The notes beneath the pieces were generated by a model. It did no database searches. It was not told the origin of the DNA and worked only from the letters and a program-made list of their open reading frames with translations. A DNA stretch of 64,000 bases, taken from Plecoglossus altivelis (Eukaryota > Chordata > Actinopteri > Osmeriformes > Plecoglossidae). Where the stretch lies: NCBI GenBank assembly GCA_036571765.1, contig BROE01000022.1:5984187-6048186 (forward strand), written 5' to 3'. Position numbers and translations under genes: made by a program. Positions within the stretch are counted from its first letter, which is position 1. The number at the start of each line of letters is the position of its first letter. This document shows positions 1 to 14,800 of the stretch, in pieces.

Positions 1-3000
1 CTCTGGCTTAGTCCATTCGATGACAATGGTGTCTTTACTTATGTGAATGGCCTCAGGGGTACCTGGAGGATCACATGGGTCACGGGCAAAACAGCCCTCT
101 GAGATCTTACTGCATCTGCCAGTGCCAACAATATTCTCAGCAGAAACTCTGAATTCATACTCGATACCCTCTTCCAACGGACTGGTTTTGAAAACGGTGT
201 CTTGGATGAGTGTTTTATTGATCTTAACCCAGAGGATGCTGTTTCTCTCTTTTCTTTCAAGGTGATAGCCGAGAACAGGACTGCCTCCATCTGAAATGGG
301 TTCATTCCATTCCACAATCATGTGATCCTTGGAGAGAGATGAGATAAAGGGTGTACCTGGTGGGCCAGGTTCTTTGTATGGGTATTGTGCAACTACAGCA
401 GATGAGTCCAGAGCATAACTTCTTCCATAGCGATTCTGAGCAATTATTCTGAATTGATATTCAGCTCCAGTCTTAAGTCTTGGTACCTTCAATGAAGTTC
501 TTGCAACCGAGAGGGACACATTCTCCCATGTTGTGGTGGTTGTATCTCTCTTCTGTACAATGTAATTTGAAATCTGGCAGCCACCAGTATGCTTTGGTGG
601 AGCCCAAGAAATTGTCACACTTTGCACTGTAACTTCATCAAACTTAACAGGTCCAGTAGGTGGGCCAGGCTTATCAAGAGCAATTATTTCAATGGTTGCA
701 TCCTTATGTCCAACATCATTGGCGACTTTAATACTATACATCCCACCATCATCACCTACTGCCTCTTTAATGTTCAGAGTTGTGTGAGTTAGTGTGTTGG
801 CAATGTTCACTCTTGAGGTTAGTTTTAGAGTGTCACCATCCTTTGTCCAAGTGATCTTTGGTTTGGGACGTCCTGATATGGGTACTTCAACTTTGAGGTC
901 TTTGCCTACACGAACACTGTAGTTGCTGAATACAGGTCTAACATCTGGTTCAATAACAAGGTCTTTGGCTTGTACAGCATATGCAAGTGTATTGGGGTCA
1001 CTCTTTCCCTTTTCGTTGATAGCTGTCACTCTGAATATATATTCCTCACCCGGGTTCAGATTACCAACAACAGCATCCATAGTTTTGAAAGTGTTTACGC
1101 CGGACCATTTGTCTTGGCCCTTAACTTGCATTTCTACCAGGTAATGAACAACTTTGCTTCCACCATCATGCTCAGGCTTCTCCCATGCCAAAGAGACACT
1201 GGTCTTGGTTTGGTCAACAACCGTGAACTTTCTTGGAGTTTGAGGCACCTCTGAGACCTTGAGAGGATCAAGTGTTGCTGCTGGAAGGCCAACACCATGT
1301 TCGTTTTCTGCAAGAACACGGAAATAATAATTGCAACCCTCCTGAAGATTATCAATTTTCCATGACAGTTTGTGGCAATTTGTTACCACTGCTGAGAAAG
1401 CTTTACGTGTGCTCTCTCGCTTCTCAACTATGTAGTTTTTGATCTTGGCTCCTCCATCTAACAGTGGGGTATCCCATGCCAGTGTCACTGACTCTTTTGT
1501 GATTTCCTTCACCTTGAGGTTGGCTGGGGCACTAGGTGAGTCCAGTACTCTGACAGCAATCACAGCAGATTTAGATCCACTTGCATTCTCAATAGTCAAT
1601 GCGTATTTTCCAGTATCAAATCGGCTAACTTTGTCAATTACAAGAGATGTATAGCTACTTGTCACTTCAACCTGAGCACTCTCCTTGACTGCAGCTTCAT
1701 CTTTCTCCCACTTGATAGTTGGAGTGGGTCGTCCTTTAATAGGAATAAAGAGTCTGAGGGAACATCCAGCTTTGATGCTCACAATCTTCCTGAGTTCAGG
1801 GTCAATGTCAAGATCAGGTTCCTCTGCCCTCTCCTCAACAATAATCTCTCCCAAAACATCAGCATGCTCTCCAACACCAACCTTGTTAATGGCACATACT
1901 CTGAATTTGTAGGCATTATTTTCCTTCAGATTTACAACCTCAAAGCGTGTTTGTTTTACACCAGTTGGTGGAGTACACATAGTCCATTGCTCAACTGGTG
2001 CTTCAGCAGTTGTTTCGGCCGCTGGTGCTGGTTCAGCCGCTGGTGCTGGTTCAGCCGCTGGTGCTGGCTCAGCTGCTGGTGTTGGCTCAGCTGCTGGTGT
2101 TGGCTCAGCCGCTGGTGCAGGTTCAGCTGTTGGTTCAGCTGCTGGTTCGGCTGCTGGTTCGGCTGCTGGCTCTGCAGGAGCCACTACGGGTGCTGCTGCT
2201 TTAGTTAGACAGGCCTCAACAATATATCCTTGAATTTCACAGCCTCCATCATAGATTGGTTTACCCCATGACAGGGACACAGATGTTTTGGTTGTGTCAG
2301 TTACTTTAGGGTTGTGTGGTGGACCTGGTTTAAAGATAGGATCCAAAGCTTTGTAGAAGACAGATGGGGAGCTTGGCTCTCCCACTCCAGCAACATTCTC
2401 AGCTACTACTCTAAATTCATAGCTGTGATTTTCAAGAAGTCCAGTAACCTTGAAGGTTAAGTCAGTCACTGTCTTTCTGTTGCATCTAGTCCATCTCACT
2501 CCCTCTTTGTCATGTTTCTCAATAATGTATCCAATAACTGGACTGCCACCATCACCGGTTGGTGCCTCCCAGGTAATAACCATTGAATCCTTCTTGATAT
2601 TAGAAATTTCCACTCCCTTTGGTGAATCAGGTGGTACAAATGGAGTTTTGATTATCACAGGACTAGACTCAAGTGGTGCACCCACTCCAAATTTGTTGAC
2701 AGGCACAACTTTGAAAATGTACTCATTTCCCTCTAGAAGTTTTGTAATTTTCAGAATAGTTGATTGGACTTTCGAATCAACGACTGTCCAAACCAATCGA
2801 CTTGTTTCCCTTCTCTCTACAACGTAATGAGAGATTTGACTGCCTCCATCTTGTAGTGGTGGTTTCCAAGAGATTGTGCACTGATCATTAGTGATGCTAG
2901 TGATTGTCATGGGACCTTGTGGTGCCCCAGGTTTATCCAGAACAACCACATTGACATTTACTGACTTCTCGCCTCCAGGATTCCTCAGCAGCAGAGTGTA

Positions 3001-6000
3001 CTCGCCTCCATCAGTGAGTTTAGCTTCTTTGACAGAAATACAAGCTGTGGTGTTTGTGTTCTTAATCTCTCTGTGTATGGTGTTTCCAAGTTCCTGTTCT
3101 CCCCTCAACCAATGGATTGAGGGCAGGGGTTTTCCATGAACATCAGCATCAATCTTGAAGTTGTCCCCAGCATTAACAACTAAGGTTTGAGTGAACTCTG
3201 GGTCAATACTAATACGTGGAGGGTCAATTTCATCTTTAGCAGTGATGGGTCCGGTACTGTATGAGGGAAGACTGAATACACCTGCAGCATTCCTTGCAAT
3301 GACACGGAACTCATATTTCTGGTCTTCGACAAGCCCAGTTGCAGCATACTCTGTCTCAATAACATTTGTGAAATTGGCCTTCATCCAGCGGCCCTCTGGC
3401 AGTTCCTTCTTCTCTACTACATAACCAGTGACTTTGGCTCCACCATCATACTCTGGTTTTGTCCAGACAATGGTCACAGAGTCCTTTGTTATCTTAGTGG
3501 CTTCAGGGGTACCAGGGGGATCGCAGGGATCTCTTGCAACATGACCCTCTGAGATCTTGCTCACTCTTCCTATTCCCACAATGTTTTCAGCATAAACTCT
3601 GAATTCATATTCAAGTCCAGACTCAAGGCCAGTGGTCTTATAAGTCTGATCAACAATCAGAGACTTATTCAGCTTAACCCAAAGAATACTGTTTCTCTCT
3701 TTCCGTTCAAGATGATACCCCAGGATGGCACTTCCACCATCCATCACAGGTTCATTCCACACCACCACCATGCTGTCCTTGGTGGAAGATTGTATATTTG
3801 GCGTTCCAGGAGGACCAGGTAGTTTGAAAGGATACTGAGCAATAACAGATTCTGAGAGCAGAATTGGACTCTTTCCATATCTGTTCTCTGCTGTTATTCT
3901 GAATTGATATTCTGAGCCTGTCTTCAGTCTTCCAGCTTTGATTGTTGTTCTGGCCAAATTTGGAGATACAATCAACCAGTTTTGTGCAGAAGTGTCTCTC
4001 TTTTCTACAATGTAATTGTTGATAGTGCAGCCTCCATCATACTCTGGTGGTTTCCAGGAGATGGTTACACTGTCAGAAGTGACACTCTCCACTTTGACAG
4101 GGCCGCTTGGTGGGCCTGGTTTGTCAAGAACAACTATTCCAATGCTTGCTGTTGTTTCTCCGGCAGTGTTTAACAGAGTAATGTGGTACTGGCCGACATC
4201 CTCTCTGCTGGCCTCTTTGATAGTGAGATTAAGCTGTTTCTCTGTAGCTTCAAAGTTAACTTTAGAGGTTCTCTTAAGAGGCAGACTATCCTTAACCCAT
4301 GAAACCGCAGCTTTAGGTCGTGCGACATATGGAATTTCTACTGTCAAATCTTCTCCTGAGAGCACACTAAATGTGGAGAACATCAGTTTTGCTACTGGAG
4401 CAATGACAAGGTCTTTAGCAATCACTGGCACACCAATCTGGCGTGGATCACTTGTTCCCTTCTCATTTCTTGCAGCTACGCGGAACATGTATTCTTCACC
4501 TGGTGTCAGTCCAGGCACAACTGCCTCTGTTTCTTTCACAATCAAAGCCTGGGTCCATTTTTCATTCCCCTTGCTCTGCATCTCTACAACATAACAACCC
4601 ACTCTGCTGCCTCCGTCATGTTCTGGCTTCTCCCAGGACAGTGTAGCGCTGGTCTTTGTTACATCCTTCAGAGTGATTTTGCCTGGTGGCTGTGGCTTTT
4701 CAGACACTTTAACAGATTCTCCTGTCTCAATTGGTAGACCAATTCCATATTCATTCTCAGCTAAAACTCGGAAGTAATAGTTACATCCCTCCTGCAGGGG
4801 TTCTACTGTCCAGACTGTCTTATGGCAGTTAGCATTTACTGTGGCATATGCTTTTCTTGTTGATTCACGTTTCTCTACAATGTAGTTCTTAACCTTGGTT
4901 CCACCATCATTAGCTGGAGGATCCCAGATGAGGGTGACAGACTCCTTGGTGACTGCGTTAATCTTGAGATTTTGAGGTGCTCCTGGTGTATCTAAGACAC
5001 TGACAGCCACTGTGGCAGTATGGGCTCCAGAGCTATTTTCAACTGTGAGTAGGTACTTGCCACTGTCAAATCTGTTGACATTTTCAATCACTAGTGATGT
5101 GTAAGAGGTAGTACTTTCGATTGTTGCCCTCTCAATTGGATCACCATTTTCTTTTGTCCATTTCACCTCTGGTGCTGGTCTTCCTCTTATAGGCACAAAT
5201 AGTCTGAGTGTGTTGCAGGCTCTGATATTGACAACCTTGCGGAGGTCTGCATCCAGATCAATTTCTGGAGGAAGTAGCCTGTCTTCAGCTTTGGGTGAGC
5301 CTGGGACAGAAGCCTCCTCACCAATTCCTTCACTGTTTACAGCAGAAACATTAATCAAGTATTCCTGGTTCTCCTTCAAGTTAGTAATGGTAAATGATGT
5401 GGCCAGGATTCCTTCTGGGGGAGTGACAATTGTCCATTCCTCCTCACCCGGTAGGCAGGTCTCCACAATGTATCCAGTGATGTCTGAACCACCATCATAT
5501 ACTGGCTTGTTCCAAGCAAGTGTGATGGAGGACTTTGTTGTATCCAAGAGTCTTGGATTACCTGGTGGTCCAGGCTGGTAGAGGGTGTCAGTAGCCTTAT
5601 AGAATGGACTGGAAGCACTTGGTGCACTGAATCCTGCTGCATTTTCAGCAATAATTCTGTATTCATATTCATGCCCAGGTACAAGGCCTGTTACTTTGAA
5701 TTGTAAATCTGTCACTTTCTTCTTGTTGCATTTCACCCAGCGGAGGCCAATCTTGTCTTTCCTTTCCACGTTGTAGTTGGTGACTTCACTCCCACCATTG
5801 TTCTTGGGTGCCCCCCAACAAACAATCATTGAATCTTTAGTAATAACCCTCACCTCAGGAGTCTCTGGAGGATCTGCTGGCACGTATGGGTTGTCTGCAA
5901 TTGTTGGCTCAGACTCGAGTGGCTCTCCAATGCCATATTTGTTCACTGCCATGACTCTGAATATGTATTCATTTCCTTTGAGTAACTTGGTGACCTTATA

Positions 6001-8828
6001 TTGGTTGCCCACAAGGCCTGATACAACATTAGTCCAAACCAGCCTGCTTGATTCACGCTTTTCAATCACAAAATGCTCAATCTGGGCACCACCATCATCT
6101 TCTGGTGGGTTCCAAGAGAGGATGCAGTTGTCGGCGGTCACATCAGACACTCCAAGGGGTCCCCCTGGTGGGCCTGGTCTGTCAAGAACCTTGACATTGA
6201 AGATATGTTTGGCAAATCCACCAACATTGGTTGCAGTCAAAACAAATTCACCTCCATCTGCTCGTATAGAATCTTTGTTAACCAGAGTGGTAGTTAAATC
6301 GGTCATCTTGACATTCAGTTTCAATGTGTTTTCAACGTCCTTTCCGTTCTTGGTCCAAACCATGGATGGAATTGGCTGGCCTGCAATATCTGCATCAAGC
6401 TTGAAGTTTTCACCTGCTTTCAGTAGAACCACGTCCTTGAACTTGGCATCAACCATGATTCTTGGTTCTACAATGTCATCTTTGCAGGTAATGGGGTCTG
6501 AGGGATCAGATGGATTACTAACAGCACCAGCAGAGTTTCTGGCAAGCACCCGGAATTCATATGATTCGTCTTGAGTTAACCCACTGAGAGTAAATGAAGT
6601 CTCAATAATGTTGGTGAAGTTAGCCCTTGTCCAGCGACCAGCTGGCAAGTCTCTCTTCTCCACCGTGTAGCCAGTGATCTTAAACCCACCATCGTACTCA
6701 GGCTTTGCCCACTGAATTGTTACAACATTTTTGCTGATATAGATTGGCTCTGGCTGACCTGGTGGATCTACTGGATCCAGTGCTAACATTGCTTCTGAGG
6801 CCTTACTTGGCTTACCAATTCCAGCCATGTTCTCAGCAGCTACACGGAATTCATAAGCAATTCCATCTTCAAGACCAGTGGATTTGAAAATGTTTCCTTT
6901 GACCATGGCTTTACTGATCTTATGCCAGACGATGCTACTTCTCTCTTTCCTCTCAACGTGGTATCCAATAACCTCATTTCCACCATCGGCTACTGGCTCA
7001 TTCCAGCCAATTGTCATTGTGTCTTTTGTAAATGCCACAACTTTAGGAGTGCCAGGGGGCCCAGGGGCCTTGAATGGACATGCAGCCACCACTGCACCAG
7101 AGGTGATTGGTGGCCCAGCGCCGTATCTGTTCTTAGCTTTGACCCTGAATTGGTATTCTGCTCCTGTCTTAAGACGAGTAGCTTTGAATATGGTACGAAT
7201 GACGGTTGAAGACAACTCTACCCATGATTGCTCAGTAGTATCCCTCAACTCAACAACATAATTGTTGATTGGGACTCCACCATCATTCTCAGGGGTATCC
7301 CATGAAAATACAGCATAGGTTCGAGAGATCTCATCAATTTTGATGGGTCCCTTTGGAGGTCCAGGGATATCATGTACTTTTACAATAATATTATCTGTGA
7401 CTGAGCCAATTATGTTTTTCCCTGTCATGGAATAATGTCCACTGTCAGCCCTTGTGCATTCCAGTATAGACAGAAGAGTGGTTGCTGGAGTGTTTTCCAC
7501 ATTGATTCTTTGGGTCAGCTTGAGGGTAGCATCATCTTTCTTCCATGAAACAGTTGGTGTTGGACGTCCCATAACAGGAATCTCAACCTTTATGTCATCT
7601 CCTGCCTTGGCAATAACAATCTTCTGGCAAACACCGCGCAGATCGAACTCTGGTAGTGAAGTTTGCTCCTTGATAACAACTGGTTTGCTTTCACGAGGAA
7701 GACTTCTTCCAGAGTGGTTGACTGCCATGACACGGAAGACATATTCCTCATTTTCATTAAGATTCTTAGCGATGAAGTCCATGGTCTTGACTGTTGTTAC
7801 ATGGGACCACTGATCTCCTCCCTTCTTCTGAGCTTCAAGAACATATCCAGTTATTCTGCTACCGCCATCATGTTTTGGCTTCGTCCATGCGAGACTGACA
7901 GAGTTCTTAGTGATATCTGTAGGATAGATGCTTTCTGGGGGAGTTGGTGCCTGGGATGCACGGATTGGATCTGGAGTCTCAACAGAGTCTCCAATACCAT
8001 ACTCATTTTCTGCAAACACTCTGAAATAGTACTCACAACCCTCTCCCAGGTCTGGCACTTTCACCGAGCAAGTTGCACAATTTCTTATGATGGCTGCATA
8101 TGCTTTACGTGTTGCCTCTCTCTTCTCAATTACATAGTTTGTAATCCTGGAGCCACCATCAAGAAGTGGCATCTCCCACTCGAGGGTGATGCTGTCTTTG
8201 TCAATTGCTTTGGGCTTCAGGTTAATTGGAGGTCCAGGTGTGTCTAACACTCTCACATTCACGTGAGCAGTCTTCTGGCCAGCAGCATTCTCCAGGGTCA
8301 AGTCATACTTTCCAGCATCTATTCTTGAGCAGTCAGGAATCACAAGGAGAGTGTATGACTCGGTTGTATCAATGATAGCACGGGTGACTGGTGCTTCTTC
8401 TTTGCTCCATGTCACCTGAGGAGTTGGGCGTCCCTTAATAGGCACAAAGAGACGTATGGATCCACCTGCCCTAACAACAAGGGTTCTTCTTAGGTCAATG
8501 TCAAGTTCAAAGTCTGGGATCTCCTCATGGTCCACAAGTTCAATGAGTTCTTCAGTCTGGGCAGGTTCACCTACTCCCTCTGCATTCATTGCACTAATTC
8601 TAAAGTGATACTTTCCTCCAGCTTCCAGGTTGGGAACAACAAACTCTGTGATTCTCAAAGGAGCTCCAGCATTATCCTTGGCCCACTCTTCATCCCCATC
8701 CTTCTTATGTTCAATCAAGTATCCTGTTACTGGAAGTCCACCATCTTCAAGGGGTTTTCCCCAGTTCAGTGTAGCAGTAGTCTTTGTTGTATCTGTTACT
8801 CTTGGGTTGACTGGGGGTCCAGGCACAT
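1..8828 (-). CDS. ttn: ttn giant A-band exon (5' part), C-zone super-repeats, 30 domains
   Basis: Open for 8.8 kb and running out of the window at base 1; mammalian titin likewise has a very long C-zone exon. It starts G|AT GTG CCT GGA (DVPGPP). Domains in order: F, Ig(~8530-8245), F, F, Ig(~7655-7375), F, F, F, Ig(~6475-6190), F, F, F, Ig(~5275-4995), F, F, Ig(~4400-4125), F, F, F, Ig(~3220-2940), F, F, F, Ig(~1825-1545), F, F, Ig(~950-675), F, F, F (cut by the window). This is the eleven-domain pattern Ig-FF-Ig-FFF-Ig-FFF: it closes one repeat, holds two full ones and begins another. The Fn3 before the Ig at 1825 carries an Ala-Glu-Pro loop insertion. In the sarcomere this zone binds myosin and myosin-binding protein C. 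Confidence 0.95.
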
Positions 8829-11800
8829 CTAGAAAACATGTATAGAATGCAACAGATTTTTAAAGATGTTCAGAAAAAAACATTAATAACATGTCGACCC
8901 ACATTCACATTTGATTTATTTACAACTTGGAGATAGAACTAGTAATCATTGATTATACTGATAGACAATGGATGGACTTTGTACTCACAGGCAACCACTT
9001 TGGTTGTAACTGGTTGCGATGGTTCACTTGGTTCCCCAAAGCCAGCTTTGTTCTCTGCGATCACCCGGAATTCGTACTCCACACCTTCTGTGAGACCCTT
9101 CACTTCATATTGAAGCTCAGCAATTGATTTCTTAGATGCCCTGATCCATCTCATGGCCTTCCTTTCTTTTCTCTCAACACAGTAGCCTGTGATGTCAGTT
9201 CCTCCATCCTCTACTGGACGTTTCCATGTGACGGTAGCAGAGTGTCCACCAACATTCTCAACCTCTGGCTTGGATGGAGGCCCTGGGGGACCTACGAACA
9301 AAATATCCAAATATCCAAAATGTTAACTAAATAACGTCATGTTACACCATAATAAAATTGGGAGATTTAACATTTATCTTACTTACCAAATCCATCCACC
9401 ATTTTGACGGCCCCAGAGTGAGATGCTTCACCTGCACCATAGTGGTTGACGGCAGAAACACGGAAAATGTATTCATTTCCCTGGATCAGCTTGTTAGCCA
9501 CATAGTGGCAGTCAATCACCTTCTCTTGAAGGATTGTCCAAAGGAGCCGGCTGGTCTCCCTCTTCTCAATAGTGTAGAATTTAATGGGAGATCCTCCATC
9601 TTCAGTAGGTGGTGTCCATGATAGAGTGACCTTTTCAGATGAAACTCCAGTAGATTCAATAGGACCAGGAACACCCGGAACATCCAAGACCTTTACTTTA
9701 ACATTCTCTTCCTTAATGCCAAATGGATTACTGGCTGATATTGTGTATTCTCCAGAATCATTCCTGCTGGCGTATTTAATGGAGAGAGTAGAGGATGATG
9801 CCGTGGTCTCAATCTGGCAGATGTCTGAGGGCTTGAAGAACTTGCCACCCTTGGACCACGCTGATGTTGGTTGAGGTTTGCCCATAATACTGGTTGCTGT
9901 GATGACAATGGTCTCACCTGCCCTGACCGTCAGGCCCTCTTTCACATGAGAGTCGATAATAATAGTTGGTGCCTCTGTTGAAAGACACACATTTTAATGA
10001 CTTTATTCACATGTAATCAAAGATTATTTAAAATGAGTACAATTATAATACAATATATTATCCGGACAACAGTTTCTTAGAGCTCATTATAACTGATTTA
10101 ATATAAATGTTACCGTATTCATCTTTGCACACAAGAGTGTCTGTTTGTTCAGAGGGAGGGCTCAAGGCTCCAGCTGCATTCTTTGCCCTGATTCTGAACT
10201 CAAACTTGCAGCCTTCTTGTAGATCTTTCACAGTGAATGCACAGTCCACAATGTTGACGTTATTAGCCTTCATCCAGATCTTTGATGGCAAATCGCGTTT
10301 CTCAACAATATAGCCAGTCAGTCTGTGGCCACCGTCATACTCGGGCTCAGTCCATTGAAGTGTAACTGTGCTTCTTGTGATGCTGACAACATCAGGTTTA
10401 CCTGGAGCATCTGCAAAATAGGATTACACCTTTTGTAGTAAAGCAATCTGTCACATTTATGTTTTGAGATTTGCAATGTGTTTTATTTTGAAACCCTTCT
10501 TATATTGAGGAAAAAAGGTTTACCAATTGGATCCAAGGCAACGTAAGGTTCAGTTGGTGGGCTTGGTCTCCCAACTCCAGCCAGATTGACTGCCATGACT
10601 CTGAATTCATACTCCAGACCTTCAGTCAAGCCTGTGACCTTATGTTCCCTCATCATAATAATACTCTTGCTGGCTCTCTTCCACAGCATACTGTTTCTCT
10701 CCTTAAACTCAACATGGTATCCTGCAATTACAAACAATAGCCATATTTGTAGGATGGTTGCAAACCTTACATGATAGAATTAATTAATCAAAACAAATAC
10801 ATCTCACTATAGATTATCATCAACACAAGCTCAGTAAGCAACATGTTGCATATATGTTAAATTGTAATGTACCAGTAATTGGAGACCCTCCAGTCTTTCT
10901 GGGGTCAGACCATGCCAGAGTTGCAGAGTCATGTCGCATGCTCATCATCTGAGGTGGTGGAGGTGCATCAGGCACATCTATGGAAAAGCAATGAGGTCAA
11001 TGTTACACTTTTCCAAATTGCATCACACTTAAGAGCAACACTAACTCTCCAAAATCGACTTACTGAAAGGATGCTTGGCAACAATGGGGTCGGATTTGAG
11101 TCCTTCACCAAACCCATATTTGTTTTCTGCACACACTCTGAAGATGTACTCTGTGCCTTCGTGGAGTCCAGTCACCCTCATGGTGTTAGTCTCCACTGTG
11201 GAAGATACTGTAACCCACATGTTGGTGATGGAGTCCCTCTTTTCTAGAATGTAGTTGGTGATCTCTGATCCACCATCATCCTTGGGAGCACCCCATTTCA
11301 AAGTAGCTCCATCAGCAGTGATGTCTTTAAATTTGATTGGTTGTGTAGGTATTCCTGGCTTGCCAACCACCCTAACAAAGATGGTAGACTCTCTTGATCC
11401 AGCACTGTTTCTAAGAGTAATAGTGTATTTAGAGGCATCACTCCTCTGGCAGTCACGGATCAACAGCATTGTGTTTACTGCTGAGGACTCAGCACACACT
11501 CTGCCAGTGTCGGTCAGATCTACATCTTCGCCCTTCTTCCAGGATACTTTAGGAGCTGGTTTGCCAATAATGGGAATCTTCAGACGGACTGTACTTCCTT
11601 CCTTGGCGATGTAGCATAGATTTGGCAGGGCTTTCAAGTCACATGCAGGCAGAACTACAGAACGGAGACAAAGGGGTAAGTGTTACATACAAGATGAAAG
11701 CTATGCTGTCAAACCTTTTATTTTTCTACATTTATGGGTATAAATGATATATAAATGACTTACTGATGACGTCTTTAGCAAGCACATCAAGCTCTTTATC

Positions 11801-14800
11801 TGCGCTATCTCCAGCTTCATTTACTGCTTTTACTCTGTATTTGTATTCTTTTCCTTCGACAAGGTCCTTGGCACTGTATTGCATGTTTTTAGACCTCATC
11901 AGCTCCTTCCATTTGTCATCTCCATTCAACACTTCCAGCACATAGCAGATGATACGGCTGCCGCCATCAGTTAAAGGTTTCTTCCAGCCAAGGGTGCAAG
12001 AGTCCTTTGTGACCAACACAGTCTTGAAGTCCATAACTGGCCCTGGTTGTTCTGAAAGATTATGTATTTATTATTGAATGAATTCTAACTTCATGCCTAT
12101 CTTTGTCAAATTAGACACAGTCAGAAATATTACAGAAGTTGCAAGTAATAATGTAAATAATTACATCTATGCAGATTTACTCACCAGACGCTCTAACTGA
12201 ATCAGCAGTTTCACATGCCTCTCCAGGACCAAGTTCATTTACTCCTGATACCCTGAAGCAATATGATCTTCCAGGTTCCAAATCAGAAATTTTGAAGGAT
12301 GTCTTGGTGCAGTCTGGGGAAACGATGGACCATGCTTTTCTTTCTGCGTCACGCTTCTCAACAATGTAACTAGTTACTTCACTTCCTCCATCAATCAGGG
12401 GAGCATCCCATAGGATGGATGCACTGTCCTTGGTGGTCTCTTTAATCATCAAGTTGACTGGTGGTCCAGGGGTATCTTAAGTGTTCAAAACATGGTTAGA
12501 TTAGTGTCATTAAGACATTTAACATTTCATTTGCTACACAAGAAAAATAGCAATGTTATTAATGTCATCTATACTTACCAAGAACCTTGACAGCAATTGT
12601 GTACATCTTCATCCCACTGCTGCTTTCTAAACTCAGAATGTATTTGCCTGCATCATATCTAGTGACGCTCTCGACAGAGACCAGGGTGTCGTGGTCTGTG
12701 GACTTGATGACGATGCCTTGTCTGTCCTTAATGTTAGTGTTCATCTTGGCCCAGATCACCTTTGGAACTGGTCGACCCTTTATAGTGGCCCTGAGCTTCA
12801 TGCATTCTCCGGCCCGTAGCTGCAACACCTCCTTCAGCTCTGCACTAAGCTCTGCCTCAGGTGCAACTGCAAGCAAATACAGATATTTTAGATGCATCAC
12901 AAGGTGAAGGTGCAGGTCTGATGTGAAAATGACAAACGTTTTTATGCACATTAAGATGAGACATGAAGAATGTAACGGCTCACATACCCAAAACATCCCT
13001 AGCAATGTGCTTGTCTGGAACTTCGCATGGGTCACTGAAGCCAGCTTTGTTCACGGCAGACACACGCAATTGATATTCTGATTTATCAATGAGGGACTGA
13101 ACAACATAGTTTGTGTCCTGCAGATTCTTGGGCACGTTGCATCTTATCCAGTCTGTGGCATCAGTCCTCTTGCACTCCACCAGGTAGCCCAGGATGGGAC
13201 TGCCACCATCAGTGGCTGGCTTTGTCCAGGACAGACTGATAGTGCTGTTAGTGGTGTCTTTGACCACAGGGGAAACTGGTGGGCCAGGAGGATCTAGGAC
13301 AACAAAATTTATGTCAGAAAATACAGATCTTATATTTGTGTACGTCGTGAACTAGTACATAGTTTGGTGATATCATGGAAATTTCTCATAGCCGTCTTAA
13401 GAGATATTTGTATTTTTTCATACTCACGGATAGGGTCAAGGGCTGAAGTAGCACTGGATGGTTCACTGGGTTTTCCAAGGCCAGCTATGTTGAGGGCAGT
13501 AACGCGGAACTCATACTCTGCTCCCTCAGTGAGACCACCAACCTCCAGGGATCTCTCTAGCATAGGCTTCCTGTTCAGTTTTGTCCAGTTGACATCTTTA
13601 GTTTCTCTCTTTTCCAACATGTATCCCAGGATGGTGGACTGTCCGTCATTATCAGGTTCCTTCCAGCTTACAGTCATGTGATCTTTAGTGACGTTGGTAA
13701 TGACTGGAGCTTCACATGGGCCGGGCACAGCTGGAAATAAAAGAAATTCATTTTGTGAGGTAGACTTGTTTTTACTAAGTTGTACGCACTGCATGGAAAT
13801 ATACACACTGTAAAAAAATATGTGAAATAGTTCTTACTGAATGGATTTTTAGTAGTCACTGGGTTGGTCAAGAGAGGCTCGCCAACTCCGAATGTGTTCT
13901 CTGCACGAATGCGGAACTGATACTCATGGCCTTCAATGAGCCTCTCTACAGCAATCTCCAGAGCTTCACCCGTGACCTTGGAGGAAACCTGGGCCCAGTT
14001 GGCTCTGCTTGTCTCACGCTTGTCAACAATGTAGTTTGTTATGTGGGAACCACCGTCATTCAGAGGAGCCACCCACGCAACTTTGAGACTTGTTGCAAAC
14101 ACATTACTGAATGTGGCAGATGCTGGTGGACCGGGAACGTCTGTACAAAAAAATAAATTTCATGTTTATTATATTTAATGAAATTGCCAAAAGTGTTAGC
14201 TTAGTTGTTAAAAATGAAGATCCTACTTTTCTTGTCTTTGATCTTACCCAAAACCTTGACTTCTATATCTCCAGTCTTAGATCCACTAGCATTTTCCGCC
14301 AGAATAGTATATATTCCGGTTTGTTCTTTTGTGACATCAATGAGTTCCATCTGGAAGAGATGTCTCTTCTGGGTAATCTTCCTCTTTTCAGACGATTTCA
14401 GGGAATCATCATTCTTCTTCCAGGTCACTTTGGGCATGGGCTTTCCAAACACCTCAGCTGCAAGTGTAACACTAGCACCAGCCTTGATAGTCAATGGTTT
14501 TTGCATCTTCACAGCCAGTTCTATCCTTGGTGGTACTGGAATGATCAGAATCAAAATATGATTTAGGACTCTGCAAGTACACTCCTGTGACCAAATTCAG
14601 AAAACATTAGTTTTCAGAAGCTTTCTTACCATTCTCTGCAGAGACTAGGATAGGATCTGTGGGGTCAGATGCTTTGCTTATGTTGACAGCTGTCTTTGCA
14701 GTAACTCTGAACTGATACTGCATGTCCTCCTCCAGTCCAGTAACAGTGTACTCCTCTCTAGGGACATTCTGACTGCTGGTGTTACAGCGAACCCACTTGT

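Noticed and set aside
4016..6574. Long plus-strand open frames, for example 4016-4594 and 5777-6574
   Set aside because: They are antisense shadows of the titin giant exon; the minus-strand frame shows continuous Ig/Fn3 motifs over the same bases, and the plus-strand peptides match no family.
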